From Nocardia sienata NBRC 100364 (GTDB taxonomy: Bacteria > Actinomycetota > Actinomycetes > Mycobacteriales > Mycobacteriaceae), in assembly GCF_001613205.1 (NCBI RefSeq), contig NZ_BDBX01000051.1, positions 17,165 through 81,164 of the forward strand: a stretch of 64,000 bases of DNA. The letters are read 5' to 3'. A program made the translations under genes and the position numbers. Numbering within the stretch: the first letter of the stretch is position 1; the number at the start of each line of letters is the position of its first letter. Positions 8,057 to 14,829 of the stretch are shown here, one piece after another. The notes below the pieces were generated by a model that was given only the letters and a program-made list of their open reading frames with translations, was not told the DNA's origin and searched no databases.

Positions 8057-8716
8057 TCAGACGCGGTCTATCGTTGCCAACCAGGCCGGTGCGCCGTGGT
8101 CGTGGAATCGGGTTTCGATGCGGTCCGGCACGACGGCGGCGATACTCCAGCCGTTGGTGGGGGTGAACGCCGCGTTCAGTTCCTCGAGGCCCACCGGATG
8201 CGGGCCGAGGTCGGGACCTTCGTCGCTGAAACACAGCACGTACAGCGTCGCGCCGGGATCGGTCACCGATGCCAGGCTCGCGATGTACCGGTGGCGCTCC
8301 TGCGCGTCGAAGGCGTGGAACAGCCCGCAGTCGAGCACAGTGTCGAATCTGCGGTCGATACTGTCCAGTTCGAGCGCGTCGGCGGCCACGAATTCGGCGC
8401 CGATGCCCCGGGCGGCTGCCTTTTCCCGCGCGGCTTCCAGTGCTGTCTCCGCCACGTCGAAACCGAGCACCGGTAGACCGGATTCGGCGATGTGCAGCGC
8501 GTTCTCCCCGGTTCCGCAGCCCGCGTCGAGTACCGACCCGGTGAAACCGCCCTCGGCGGCCACACGCACCACGGCGGGTTGCGGCCGGCCGGTATCCCAC
8601 GGGGCGGGGCCGTTCAGGTAGGAGGCGTCCCACGGCAGCCCGGTATCGCGCTCGTGGCTGGTGGGTCGTCTGCCGCCGAAGGGATCGTCGGTGCGGTCTC
8701 CTTGCTGTCCGGGCAA
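8057..8716 (-). CDS. Class I SAM-dependent methyltransferase
   Basis: About 219 residues. Motif I VLDAGCGTGENALHIAESG lies near residue 62, followed by the acidic residue of motif II (VLGFDVAETALEAAR), ADALEL and a post-motif FDTVLDCGLFHAF. The family pattern DASYLNGPAPWDTGRPQPAV matches thiopurine S-methyltransferase-like (TehB/TPMT) enzymes, which methylate small thiol, halide or metalloid substrates. TTG 8716 with AGGGAGG seven bases upstream is chosen; the frame stays open to 8818, so a longer form cannot be excluded. It stands alone, convergent with the 2H phosphoesterase gene. Confidence 0.82.
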   Translation of the reverse strand: MPGQQGDRTDDPFGGRRPTSHERDTGLPWDASYLNGPAPWDTGRPQPAVVRVAAEGGFTGSVLDAGCGTGENALHIAESGLPVLGFDVAETALEAAREKAAARGIGAEFVAADALELDSIDRRFDTVLDCGLFHAFDAQERHRYIASLASVTDPGATLYVLCFSDEGPDLGPHPVGLEELNAAFTPTNGWSIAAVVPDRIETRFHDHGAPAWLATIDRV

Positions 8717-8902
8717 TGCCGTCACCTCCCTGTCCGGGGCCTGGTCACCACATGGTGGCACGACCGGCGGTGAATACCGAGGATCGACCGGCAGCTGTCG
8801 GACCCGGTTCGAAATCACGCTCTCTCATCGTGAGGACGAGGGCTGCGTCCGGCCGTGGCCTCGCCGGGTTTCCAGCGGCTCCGCGGAGGACACGGCACGG
8901 GC

Positions 8903-9634
8903 TCATGGTGAATGTCGCTGCGACGGGTCCGGTCGCGGTCGGTGAGCCGACTGCCCGGCCCGCCAGGCATGCAGCGGTTCGGCGGTCAGTACCTCGCCGT
9001 GGCCGACGCAGACGGTATCGACATCGAACCCGGCCAGCCGGTGGGCCGCCAGGTCGACGGCGGCGCTGTCGAGGTTGAACACGCCGGGCATGGTGACCCC
9101 GCGCACGTTCGCCAGTGTGTCACCGGTGAAGAGCACTCGATGGCGCGGCAGATGCAGTGCGATACTGCCCGCCGTATGGCCCGAAACTTCGACTACTTGC
9201 GCGCCGCCGCCGAATTCGAGGATGTCGCCGTCGTACAGCTCCCGGTGGACCGGGGCCGGGCGGGGCGGCGGGCCGGGTTCGAGAGCTTCGGCGATGGGGC
9301 GTTCCCAGTCGCGCAGTACCGGCGCCGGTTGCGGACGCTTGCCGCGCACGATATCGGCATCGGCGTGGTGGGCCCAGATCTCGGCACCGTGGGCGGCGAG
9401 CTCGGCCGCGGAACCGATGTGATCGTCGTGGGCGTGGGTGAGGACAACCCGCCGCACCGCCGCCGGCGGGAATCCGAGTGCGCCGAGGCCCTCGACGATC
9501 GCGGTGAAAGAACCGGGCAGGCCGGTGTCGATCAAGGTGATCTCCCCGGCGTCGTCCCACACGTAGACATTGAGGTCGTTGACCTCGGGGAACCGCAGTG
9601 CTGCCAGCCGGGGTGATACGGGCACGATTTCCAC
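8903..9634 (-). CDS. MBL-fold metallo-hydrolase
   Basis: A protein of about 243 residues of the glyoxalase-II-like branch. The metal-binding motif THAHDDH is at residues 66-72, a further ligand is in GHTAGSIALHLP, an Asp in LFTGDT, and the last His in CVGHGEVL. The signature is intact, so a zinc-dependent hydrolase acting on a thioester, lactone or similar substrate is expected. GTG 9634 was chosen because the domain begins at once (VEIVPVSPRLAALRFP); an ATG at 9667 would add 11 residues. No operon partner; the pyrophosphatase-like gene lies 103 bases upstream on the same strand. Confidence 0.85.
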   Translation of the reverse strand: MEIVPVSPRLAALRFPEVNDLNVYVWDDAGEITLIDTGLPGSFTAIVEGLGALGFPPAAVRRVVLTHAHDDHIGSAAELAAHGAEIWAHHADADIVRGKRPQPAPVLRDWERPIAEALEPGPPPRPAPVHRELYDGDILEFGGGAQVVEVSGHTAGSIALHLPRHRVLFTGDTLANVRGVTMPGVFNLDSAAVDLAAHRLAGFDVDTVCVGHGEVLTAEPLHAWRAGQSAHRPRPDPSQRHSP

Positions 9635-9736
9635 GAAGGCGAACCTACCGGCGTGGCGACCACACACGCCGCTTTCTCTGCCCTGAGCAGAGGCAGGAAG
9701 CGGGGCACGGGCTCTCGGCCACCGCGTCCGTCTTCG

Positions 9737-10114
9737 CTATCGCACGATGACGTACCGGCCGTGGTCTTCCTGGAAATCGACCGCGGCCGCGATGACCGTA
9801 TCGTCGAGGTCAGGGCTTTCCGGTGGGACGACCACCAGTTTGTCGTCATCGTCGTACAGCCGGTGGACGATTGCGATACACCTGCCCCGGGCGGCAGTCA
9901 GCGGCTCGTCCGGGCCGAGATAGTAGGCGTCCAATTCCTGACCGTCCGGCGCGAGGGTGCCGGGCACGTAGCCGTAGTTCACCGTGTAGAGGAACCCACA
10001 GCGCGGGTGCCGGCTGCCGTACGGGCGGTCGAAGGTGAGATCGACGATCCTGCCGAGGAAGGGTCGGGCCAGGGCGAGCGACACCGAATCATGTTCCGTG
10101 CTCCGATCTTTCAC
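9737..10114 (-). CDS. Short inorganic pyrophosphatase-like protein
   Basis: A 125-residue protein that aligns with the core of family I soluble inorganic pyrophosphatases: GFLYTVNYGYVPGTL corresponds to the conserved YxxNYGYIPGT strand, and DGQELDAYYLG to the D-G-D-P-L-D metal-binding loop. It is shorter than the usual 160-170 residues, lacks the N-terminal strands, and has Gln-Glu where the classical loop has Asp-Pro. The third conserved acidic region is represented by DFQEDHGRYVIV. This is probably a divergent member rather than the housekeeping enzyme. Pyrophosphate hydrolysis is inferred, not assured. Confidence 0.72.
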   Translation of the reverse strand: MKDRSTEHDSVSLALARPFLGRIVDLTFDRPYGSRHPRCGFLYTVNYGYVPGTLAPDGQELDAYYLGPDEPLTAARGRCIAIVHRLYDDDDKLVVVPPESPDLDDTVIAAAVDFQEDHGRYVIVR

Positions 10115-10200
10115 CGGGTCACACTAGCGAGTGGGGACGACACCGCCTCGCTATCCGACGGTGGTGATCATCGGCAGCCGATCGAGGGTTTCGCCGAGCA

Positions 10201-10392
10201 GTGCACCGGGTGCAGCAGCTGCTCACCGAGCGGGGCTGCCATCGCAGCGCAGGCGTGGCCGACCTGATGATCGCGGCTACCGGGGAGGCGAACAGGTTGA
10301 CGATTCTGCACTACGACCGCGATCTCGAAACAGTTGCCGAGGCGACCGGGCAACCCACCCAGTGGGTGGCGCCGCCGGGAACGATCGGCTGA
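10201..10392 (+). pseudogene. VapC (PIN domain) toxin remnant, C-terminal half only
   Basis: The frame encodes a sequence typical of the last third of VapC toxins: VQQLLTERGCHRSAGVADLM, then IAATGEANRLTILHYDRDLE and a TGQPTQWVAPPGTIG end. It holds the central Asp (ADLMIAA) and the late Asp (HYDRDLE) of the PIN fold. The N-terminal half with the first catalytic Asp and Glu is missing: upstream in this frame there is a stop near 10165 and no PIN-like sequence. No antitoxin is next to it. It is therefore a decayed toxin gene. The GTG at 10201 is only the first possible start, not an argued one. Confidence 0.7.
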
Positions 10393-10534
10393 ACTCGGGC
10401 TCTTGCTCGGCCACTTGTATGCGGGGCCCTGGATGCTCTGCACGCGAATCTGCATTGCGGCTGATCCGGCACGCCCGGGTCGGGGAGGCGCAGTAGCCCG
10501 GCTGGTACCCCGACCGGCCGGGCTGTGGCGGTGT

Positions 10535-10735
10535 TTATCCGGAAAGGGAGCTGAGCAGGCAGGAGATCTGGCCCAGCGGGTGGATGACACCGGCACAGTC
10601 GGCTGTGGCGACGGACTCGGCAGGCACCGCAGTGGGTGCTTCGAGCTGCAGCGGGGCTGCCATTGCGGCTCCGCCGCCGACCAGGGTTGCGGCGCCGATC
10701 ATGGCGGCGATAAGAGTTCCACGTAAGGCGGTCAT
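10535..10735 (-). CDS. Small exported protein with two cysteines
   Basis: A 66-residue protein. The N-terminal 27 residues form a clear Sec signal peptide: MTALRGT, a hydrophobic LIAAMIGAATLVGGG core and an AMA-A cleavage site. The mature part (about 39 residues) has Cys residues in ADCAGVIH and ISCLLSS that could form one disulfide. AGGAG lies six bases before the ATG. Such small secreted proteins are common in Nocardia and mycobacteria; no function can be assigned. Confidence 0.75.
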   Translation of the reverse strand: MTALRGTLIAAMIGAATLVGGGAAMAAPLQLEAPTAVPAESVATADCAGVIHPLGQISCLLSSLSG

Positions 10736-11105
10736 TCAAACTCCTCGAATGTCGATCAGTAGCCGTATGAACATATCCGACACTTTTTCGCGCTGCGTAA
10801 CCGAACTGTGTTGTGCCCGAGTCGGATAACTCACATTTACGCGCGCCTGCGCGATTCGCCGCTACTGGGAATTATCAATGGTCTGTTCGATTCCGGCCTG
10901 CACTTGCCGAAACAATTCGAGCGGCTGCAGAGATCGGTTGCGGGGGCGCATGATCTCGGGTTCGCGAACGGAACAGCGTCCGCCGTGCGCCGGCTACCGT
11001 CGCGCCTCCACCACCTGCGGGTTCGCTGGATTAGCATTCGATGCCGTCGGCCGGCGCGGTCCGGGTGACAGCGGATCGGTTACTCAGCATCTGGAAAGCA
11101 GGTCG
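10736..11105. other. Gene-free stretch between the small exported protein and the lipase
   Basis: About 370 bases with no convincing coding frame on either strand. The left end carries the promoter and ribosome site of the small exported protein, and the right end the promoter of the lipase. I see no repeat, hairpin or RNA gene in it. Confidence 0.5.
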
Positions 11106-11921
11106 ATGAAAACTGTGCTCACGCTGGTCGCCCGGCTCGGTGTGGTTCTCGCCTTGCTGGGTTGCGCTTCCGTCGCGGCGCCGGCCGGATTCGTCCGCGC
11201 GGATACCGTGCCGGCGAATCCCGTTCTGGTGATCGGCGGTTTCGATGCGGATCGGGGCATTTTGGAAAAACTGCGATCGGAGCTGTCCGATCGCGGCTAC
11301 ACCGCTTATTCCATGGTGTTGCCCGGGATACCCGCCGGGTCCTCGGGATCCGCCGGGATCGCCGAGTCGGCGACCGCCGTCGCCCGTGAGGTCGCCGAGA
11401 TCCGGCAGGCCGCCGGCGCCCGCCGGGTGGATCTGGTCGGGCATTCCATGGGCGGCCTGGCCCAGCGTCACTATGTGAAGTTCCTGGGGGGACTGAACTC
11501 GGTGGGAACCTATGTGGATTTCGGCACCCCGAACTTCGGCCAACCTCTCGGGTACCTGTGCGCTCTCGTGTTCCCCGGATGCCGCGATATCGCACCGGGG
11601 TCGGAGTTCCTGCAACAACTGAACGCGCCACCGGCTCTGCCGCCCGGCCTTCCCGCCTATCACCTGTACTCGGAGGACGAAGGGCCGGAACGGGATCACC
11701 TGCCGGGGGCCGTCAATGCGAGCGTCCAGCAGTTCTGTCCCGGCCGCCACGTCATACACCGCAACGAACCACAGGACGGGGCCTTCCAGGATCTGATCGA
11801 TTCCGCCCTGCACGGTGGACCCCTCGTAACTGATTGCCCGCGGCAGTTCTTCCTCAGTTCCGAGCGGTCCCGTCCCGCACCGGTCGGCGATCAGGCCAAA
11901 CGCGCGCGGTTCTCGGCGTAG
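11106..11921 (+). CDS. Exported triacylglycerol lipase/esterase (alpha/beta hydrolase)
   Basis: A 271-residue secreted hydrolase of the EstA/lipase class 2 type. The N terminus is an export signal (MKTVLTLVARLGVVLALLGC); the L-L-G-C at residues 17-20 also fits a lipobox, so it may be a lipoprotein. The nucleophile elbow GHSMGG places the catalytic Ser at residue 114. Oxyanion-region sequence VIGGFDADRG is near residue 42, a candidate Asp is in YSEDEGPE, and the catalytic His is probably in GRHVIHRNE. Four Cys residues in LCALVFPGC, FCPG and TDCP suggest disulfides. ATG 11106 was chosen over the longer frame because it starts the signal peptide. The 3' end overlaps the maoC remnant on the other strand. 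Confidence 0.87.
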   Translation: MKTVLTLVARLGVVLALLGCASVAAPAGFVRADTVPANPVLVIGGFDADRGILEKLRSELSDRGYTAYSMVLPGIPAGSSGSAGIAESATAVAREVAEIRQAAGARRVDLVGHSMGGLAQRHYVKFLGGLNSVGTYVDFGTPNFGQPLGYLCALVFPGCRDIAPGSEFLQQLNAPPALPPGLPAYHLYSEDEGPERDHLPGAVNASVQQFCPGRHVIHRNEPQDGAFQDLIDSALHGGPLVTDCPRQFFLSSERSRPAPVGDQAKRARFSA

Positions 11922-12021
11922 TCGAGCACTACATCTCCCAGCACCGGCGTACCCTCCCGTTCGACGGCAGTGGCGCTGCTGATCAACTGCCCCGGCTCCT
12001 GCCGGATCCGCGACCGCAGCG
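11891..12021 (-). pseudogene. Remnant of the C-terminal end of a MaoC dehydratase gene
   Basis: Read on the minus strand, this piece encodes LRSRIRQEPGQLISSATAVE and then REGTPVLGDVVLDYAENR with a stop at 11891. It matches the last 35 residues of the intact MaoC protein at 13947-14810 (LRSRIWQEPGQLIISATAVE, VLGDVVLDYAR). At DNA level, 106 bases match that gene at 99 of 106 positions without gaps. Nothing upstream of the match resembles MaoC, so only the tail is present. It sits 15 bases after the stop of the DinB-like gene at 12036. Confidence 0.85.
11916..12021. repeat. Direct repeat, copy A (maoC 3' end)
   Basis: This 106-base segment is repeated in the same orientation at 13954-14059, with seven differences and no indels. 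Copy B is the true 3' end of the intact maoC gene. The two copies bracket the ArsR/SRPBCC/DinB operon, a spacing of 2,038 bases. Confidence 0.9.
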
Positions 12022-12035
12022 GCCGGAACACCGGA

Positions 12036-12605
12036 TCATGACCCGGTCCAGGCAGGGTCCCGGCCGATGAATGCCATCAACCGGTCCTGTGGAGAAGCGT
12101 TCGCGGCGACGGGGACGGCGGTGCCGAATTGGCCGCTGTCACGGAGCATCTGTTCCACGGGCTCCATATCGGCCAGGGCGGCCGCGCAACGGCCTTGGCC
12201 CAGGTCTGGTTCGCGGCCGAGCGCTTTGGCCAGATCCCAAGAATGCATCCAGATATCCGGGGTGTAGAACTCGTCGATGGCCTCGTCCACCGGGCGTTGC
12301 CCGAAGTGCGGGTTGCTCAGAACCCGCCCCGCGGGGTTGTCGAGTATTGCCTGTATATCGGCGACGTGTCGTTTCCACGCGGCCACCGGGTCCGAGGCGA
12401 CGTCCAGGGGCGGGAGATCGATATCGGCGCCGCCGAGCAGCCCCCGGGACCACTCGATCAGATGCGCGACGATATCCAGAGCCGTCCACTCCGCGACCGG
12501 GCTCGGGCGTGACCAGTCGCCGGGGCCGGCGGATTCGACGAGTTCGGTGAACCGGGCCGCGTCGGATGCGTGCCGATCGGCCGGGCCGGTGGGTGCCGCG
12601 GCCAT
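12036..12605 (-). CDS. TIGR03086-family DinB-like metal-binding protein (first copy)
   Basis: A 189-residue protein of the mycothiol-dependent DinB/maleylpyruvate-isomerase N-terminal superfamily. Signature parts are the N-terminal FTELVESAGPGDWSRPSPVA, the metal-ligand helix AEWTALDIVAHLIEWSRG (His) and WMHSWDLAKALGR (His pair). Members bind a divalent metal and often use mycothiol. It is the last gene of a three-gene operon: its ATG overlaps the stop of the SRPBCC gene by one base (TGATG). The ArsR-SRPBCC-DinB set is a common actinobacterial arrangement for small-molecule handling; the substrate is unknown. A second family member lies at 26326-26937. Confidence 0.85.
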   Translation of the reverse strand: MAAAPTGPADRHASDAARFTELVESAGPGDWSRPSPVAEWTALDIVAHLIEWSRGLLGGADIDLPPLDVASDPVAAWKRHVADIQAILDNPAGRVLSNPHFGQRPVDEAIDEFYTPDIWMHSWDLAKALGREPDLGQGRCAAALADMEPVEQMLRDSGQFGTAVPVAANASPQDRLMAFIGRDPAWTGS

Positions 12606-13081
12606 CAGGAACGCTCCGCGAGCAGTTCGTCGAGCTTGGTGTAGCCCTCTTCCACCCCGACATTCATCCCGCCGGCCAGCATGCCGTCACGGATTTCGAA
12701 ACTCTCGACCACGCTCAGAACTCGCAGCCGGGTGCGTCCGCCGGGGAGGCGTTCGAAGGTCACCTTCTCCAGTGCGACGCCGTCGGGTTCGTCCTCGTAG
12801 GTGAAGGTCCAGACGATGCGCTCGTCGGGCCGGATCTCGTGGAAGCTGCCGTAGAAAGTGGCGATCTCGACGCCGTCCCGGTCGTTGGCGAAGGCCCAGG
12901 CGCCGCCGGTGCGGGCGTCCCAGGCGGTGATCCGGGTGGTGATGTCGCGCGGCCCGATCCATTGCGCGTAGAGCTCGGGGTCGACGTGGGTGCGGAAGAC
13001 CTGCTCCGGGGTGGCGTCGAACTCCCGGATGATCTCTATGGTCGGGACCTTCTCGTCCGCGATGATCTCGGTGGTGGTCAT
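12605..13081 (-). CDS. SRPBCC (AHSA1/START-like) domain protein
   Basis: A 158-residue protein with the activator-of-Hsp90 homologue 1 type fold: IEIIREFDATPEQVFRTHVD at the start, then LYAQWIGPRD, a GGAWAFANDRDG turn, FHEIRPDERIVWTFTYEDEP, and a C-terminal helix GMNVGVEEGYTKLDELLAE. This fold binds hydrophobic ligands in a deep pocket. The start at 13081 overlaps the ArsR stop (ATGA, 13078-13081), and its own stop overlaps the next gene. Pairing with ArsR and DinB proteins is typical; in such operons the SRPBCC protein may be the ligand-binding part. Function beyond ligand binding is unknown. Confidence 0.87.
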   Translation of the reverse strand: MTTTEIIADEKVPTIEIIREFDATPEQVFRTHVDPELYAQWIGPRDITTRITAWDARTGGAWAFANDRDGVEIATFYGSFHEIRPDERIVWTFTYEDEPDGVALEKVTFERLPGGRTRLRVLSVVESFEIRDGMLAGGMNVGVEEGYTKLDELLAERS

Positions 13082-13437
13082 GATGCGTTCTTCTTTCGGG
13101 GGTCGCCTGTATCGGTCATGCGGTTCAGCAGGGCGTCGAGGCGCTGATAGCGCTCCTCGGCCTTCAGCCGGTAGCGCTCGATCCACTTGGTCATCAGGCT
13201 GAACACCTCCGCGTTCAGGTGAACGGGCCGGCGCTGGGCCTCCCTGCTCCTGGTGACCAGACCGGCCTCCTCCAGGACTTTCACATGCTTGGAGATCGCC
13301 TGAAGACTCATGTCGTACGGTTCGGCCAGCTCGCCCACGGAGGCGTCGGCATCGGCGAGCCGGGCGACGAGGTTGCGCCGGGTCGGGTCGGCCAGTGCCG
13401 CGAACACTCGGTTGAGTTGTTCGGTGTCCTCGTCCAC
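13078..13437 (-). CDS. ArsR-family transcriptional repressor
   Basis: A 119-residue winged-helix protein. RVFAALADPTRRNLVARLAD is the classic first helix, and QAISKHVKVLEEAGLV with RSREAQRRPVHLNA forms the recognition helix and wing. No metal-binding CVC motif is present, so it belongs to the group paired with AHSA1-type proteins rather than arsenic sensors. GTG 13437 has GAGGAG seven bases upstream. It heads the operon with the SRPBCC and DinB genes. Two near-identical inverted repeats upstream (13447-13462 and 13493-13508) are the likely operators, so autoregulation is expected. Confidence 0.9.
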   Translation of the reverse strand: MDEDTEQLNRVFAALADPTRRNLVARLADADASVGELAEPYDMSLQAISKHVKVLEEAGLVTRSREAQRRPVHLNAEVFSLMTKWIERYRLKAEERYQRLDALLNRMTDTGDPRKKNAS

Positions 13438-13446
13438 AATGGCTCC

Positions 13447-13508
13447 TCAACTTCTTGGTTGAATAAGACCATAGCGCGGCAGGCAGGATTATTCAACCAT
13501 CTGGTTGA
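13447..13508. promoter_or_regulatory. Two ArsR operator candidates
   Basis: TCAACCATCTGGTTGA at 13493-13508 is a perfect 7-base inverted repeat with a 2-base centre. TCAACTTCTTGGTTGA at 13447-13462 keeps the outer half-sites TCAAC and TGGTTGA. They are 46 bases apart and lie 10-71 bases upstream of the arsR start, so a repressor dimer on each would cover the promoter. Binding is inferred from position and symmetry. Confidence 0.65.
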
Positions 13509-13679
13509 TAAAGGCTCCCGTGTTGACGGCGTCGTCATCAGCGCAACGCATATCAAGTCGCCACTGCCGGGAACGGCGTGCGCGCAGGTCGGCTACCGGC
13601 GCCGACCTGAATCGCTGCTATACCGCGCTGATGGCCGACGGGGCTGCCCGGCGTGAGATGACATCCTCGGCAGCGCGAA

Positions 13680-13853
13680 GTGGATGACTGCGTGCCCGGC
13701 GGCGTCCTGGTGGATCGTTCGGTCCGCAGCGGAGTCCGTTATGTGCCCGTCGACCTCCGCTACCCGGCGAGCCTCGTCGAACAGATGGTGGACTCCGGCG
13801 TGCCCGACACCGCGGATATCCGCGGCTTGCTCACCCACACGCTGTGTGGGTGA
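13680..13853 (+). CDS. Possible 57-residue ORF or gene fragment
   Basis: From GTG 13680 the frame reads VDDCVPGGVLVDRSVRSGVR, then YVPVDLRYPASLVEQMVDSG and ends LLTHTLCG. Codon use is typical of coding sequence here and the peptide looks like a folded domain end. There is no good ribosome site and the frame opens only 18 bases upstream, so it may be the tail of a lost gene. Its last 31 bases form the left arm, loop and part of the right arm of the hairpin at 13823-13861. The family is not recognised. Confidence 0.3.
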   Translation: MDDCVPGGVLVDRSVRSGVRYVPVDLRYPASLVEQMVDSGVPDTADIRGLLTHTLCG

Positions 13854-13861
13854 GCAAGCCG
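13823..13861. terminator. 17-bp perfect hairpin between the ArsR operon and maoC
   Basis: Arms at 13823-13839 and 13845-13861 are perfectly complementary, with a 5-base loop CGCTG. There is no T-run on either side. It lies 86 bases beyond the stop of maoC on the minus strand, where a transcription end for the kstD-maoC operon would be placed. The length and perfection are unusual enough that it could also be a remnant of a mobile-element end. Confidence 0.55.
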
Positions 13862-13946
13862 GCCTGTCCAGGCGACCGTTCGGCTGTCGGACGAGAATGA
13901 TCGCTCGCACCGATGAACGTGTCCGGTCGGCTCCTTGGAACAAGGT

Positions 13947-14810
13947 TCACCGGGCGTAGTCGAGCACCACGTCTCCCAGCACCGGTGCACCGTCCCGTTC
14001 GACGGCAGTGGCGCTGATGATCAACTGCCCCGGCTCCTGCCAGATCCGCGACCGCAGCGTCTCCCCGGGGAACAGCACCCCGGCGAACCGCGCCTTGAAC
14101 CCGGTCACCCGGTCGGCGACGGAGTCCAGCACTGTATCGGTGGCTGTTTTGCAGATGATCCCGTAGGTGCACAGTCCGTGCAGGATCGGCGCCGGGAAAC
14201 CCGCGCCCTTCGCGAATTCGGGGTCGGAGTGCAGCGGGTTGCGGTCCCCGCAGAGGCGGTAGAGCAGGGCCTGCTGCGGCAGGGTCGCGGTGGTGACGTC
14301 GAAATCCGGGTCGCGGCCGGGGAGTTCGGCTTTGTTGCCGGGGCCGCGCTCACCGCCGAACCCGCCTTCGCCGCGGGCGAAGATGGAGGACCGTTCGGTC
14401 CACAGCGCTTCGCCGTCGGAATCGGTGACGGTGAACTCCTGCACGATCACCGCATTGGCGCCCTTGTCCCACAGTTCGCTGATCCGGCCGGTGCGGGTCG
14501 CTTTACCCGAGGCGGGCAGCGGCCGATGCACCTGCACTTCCTGCGAGCCGTGCACCACCTTGGCCAGGTCGATATCGACGCCGGGGAATTTCACCTTCGG
14601 CGGGTCGGTATCGCGCAAGGTGTGGGCGACGGTGGCGAATGTGGGCAGTACCTGAGGTTCCCGGTCGTCGAGGTACCGCAGTTCGGCCGGCTCGGTCCAG
14701 CGGTGACCGGCACCGATGCCCAGGTGGTAGAGCTGGACATCGGAGGCGGTCCAGGAGAATTCCTTGCTCGGGAGTTCGGCGCCGAGCGCGACGTTCGGAT
14801 CGATGGGCAT
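13947..14810 (-). CDS. MaoC-type double-hotdog 2-enoyl-CoA hydratase next to kstD (Rv3538-like)
   Basis: A 287-residue protein with two hotdog domains. The C-terminal one carries the hydratase-2 signature YRLCGDRNPLHSDPEFAKGA with catalytic Asp and His, followed by FPAPILHGLCTYGI. The N-terminal hotdog lacks that motif, as in double-hotdog enoyl-CoA hydratases such as the C-terminal part of human MFE-2. It follows kstD on the same strand by 19 bases, and M. tuberculosis has the same kstD-hydratase neighbourhood (Rv3537-Rv3538), where the hydratase is linked to sterol side-chain beta-oxidation. The role in side-chain hydration is inferred from synteny. Its 3' end is duplicated at 11916-12021. 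Confidence 0.88.
   Translation of the reverse strand: MPIDPNVALGAELPSKEFSWTASDVQLYHLGIGAGHRWTEPAELRYLDDREPQVLPTFATVAHTLRDTDPPKVKFPGVDIDLAKVVHGSQEVQVHRPLPASGKATRTGRISELWDKGANAVIVQEFTVTDSDGEALWTERSSIFARGEGGFGGERGPGNKAELPGRDPDFDVTTATLPQQALLYRLCGDRNPLHSDPEFAKGAGFPAPILHGLCTYGIICKTATDTVLDSVADRVTGFKARFAGVLFPGETLRSRIWQEPGQLIISATAVERDGAPVLGDVVLDYAR
13954..14059. repeat. Direct repeat, copy B (maoC 3' end)
   Basis: The intact-gene copy of the 106-base repeat described at 11916-12021. It covers the last 35 codons of maoC up to three bases before the final Arg codon and stop. Confidence 0.9.
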
Positions 14811-14829
14811 AGAAGTCTCCTCGGATCGA

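Noticed and set aside
10837..11037. 66-codon minus-strand frame in the gap before the lipase
   Set aside because: Arg/Ser-rich without pattern, no ribosome site, and composition typical of random high-GC frames.
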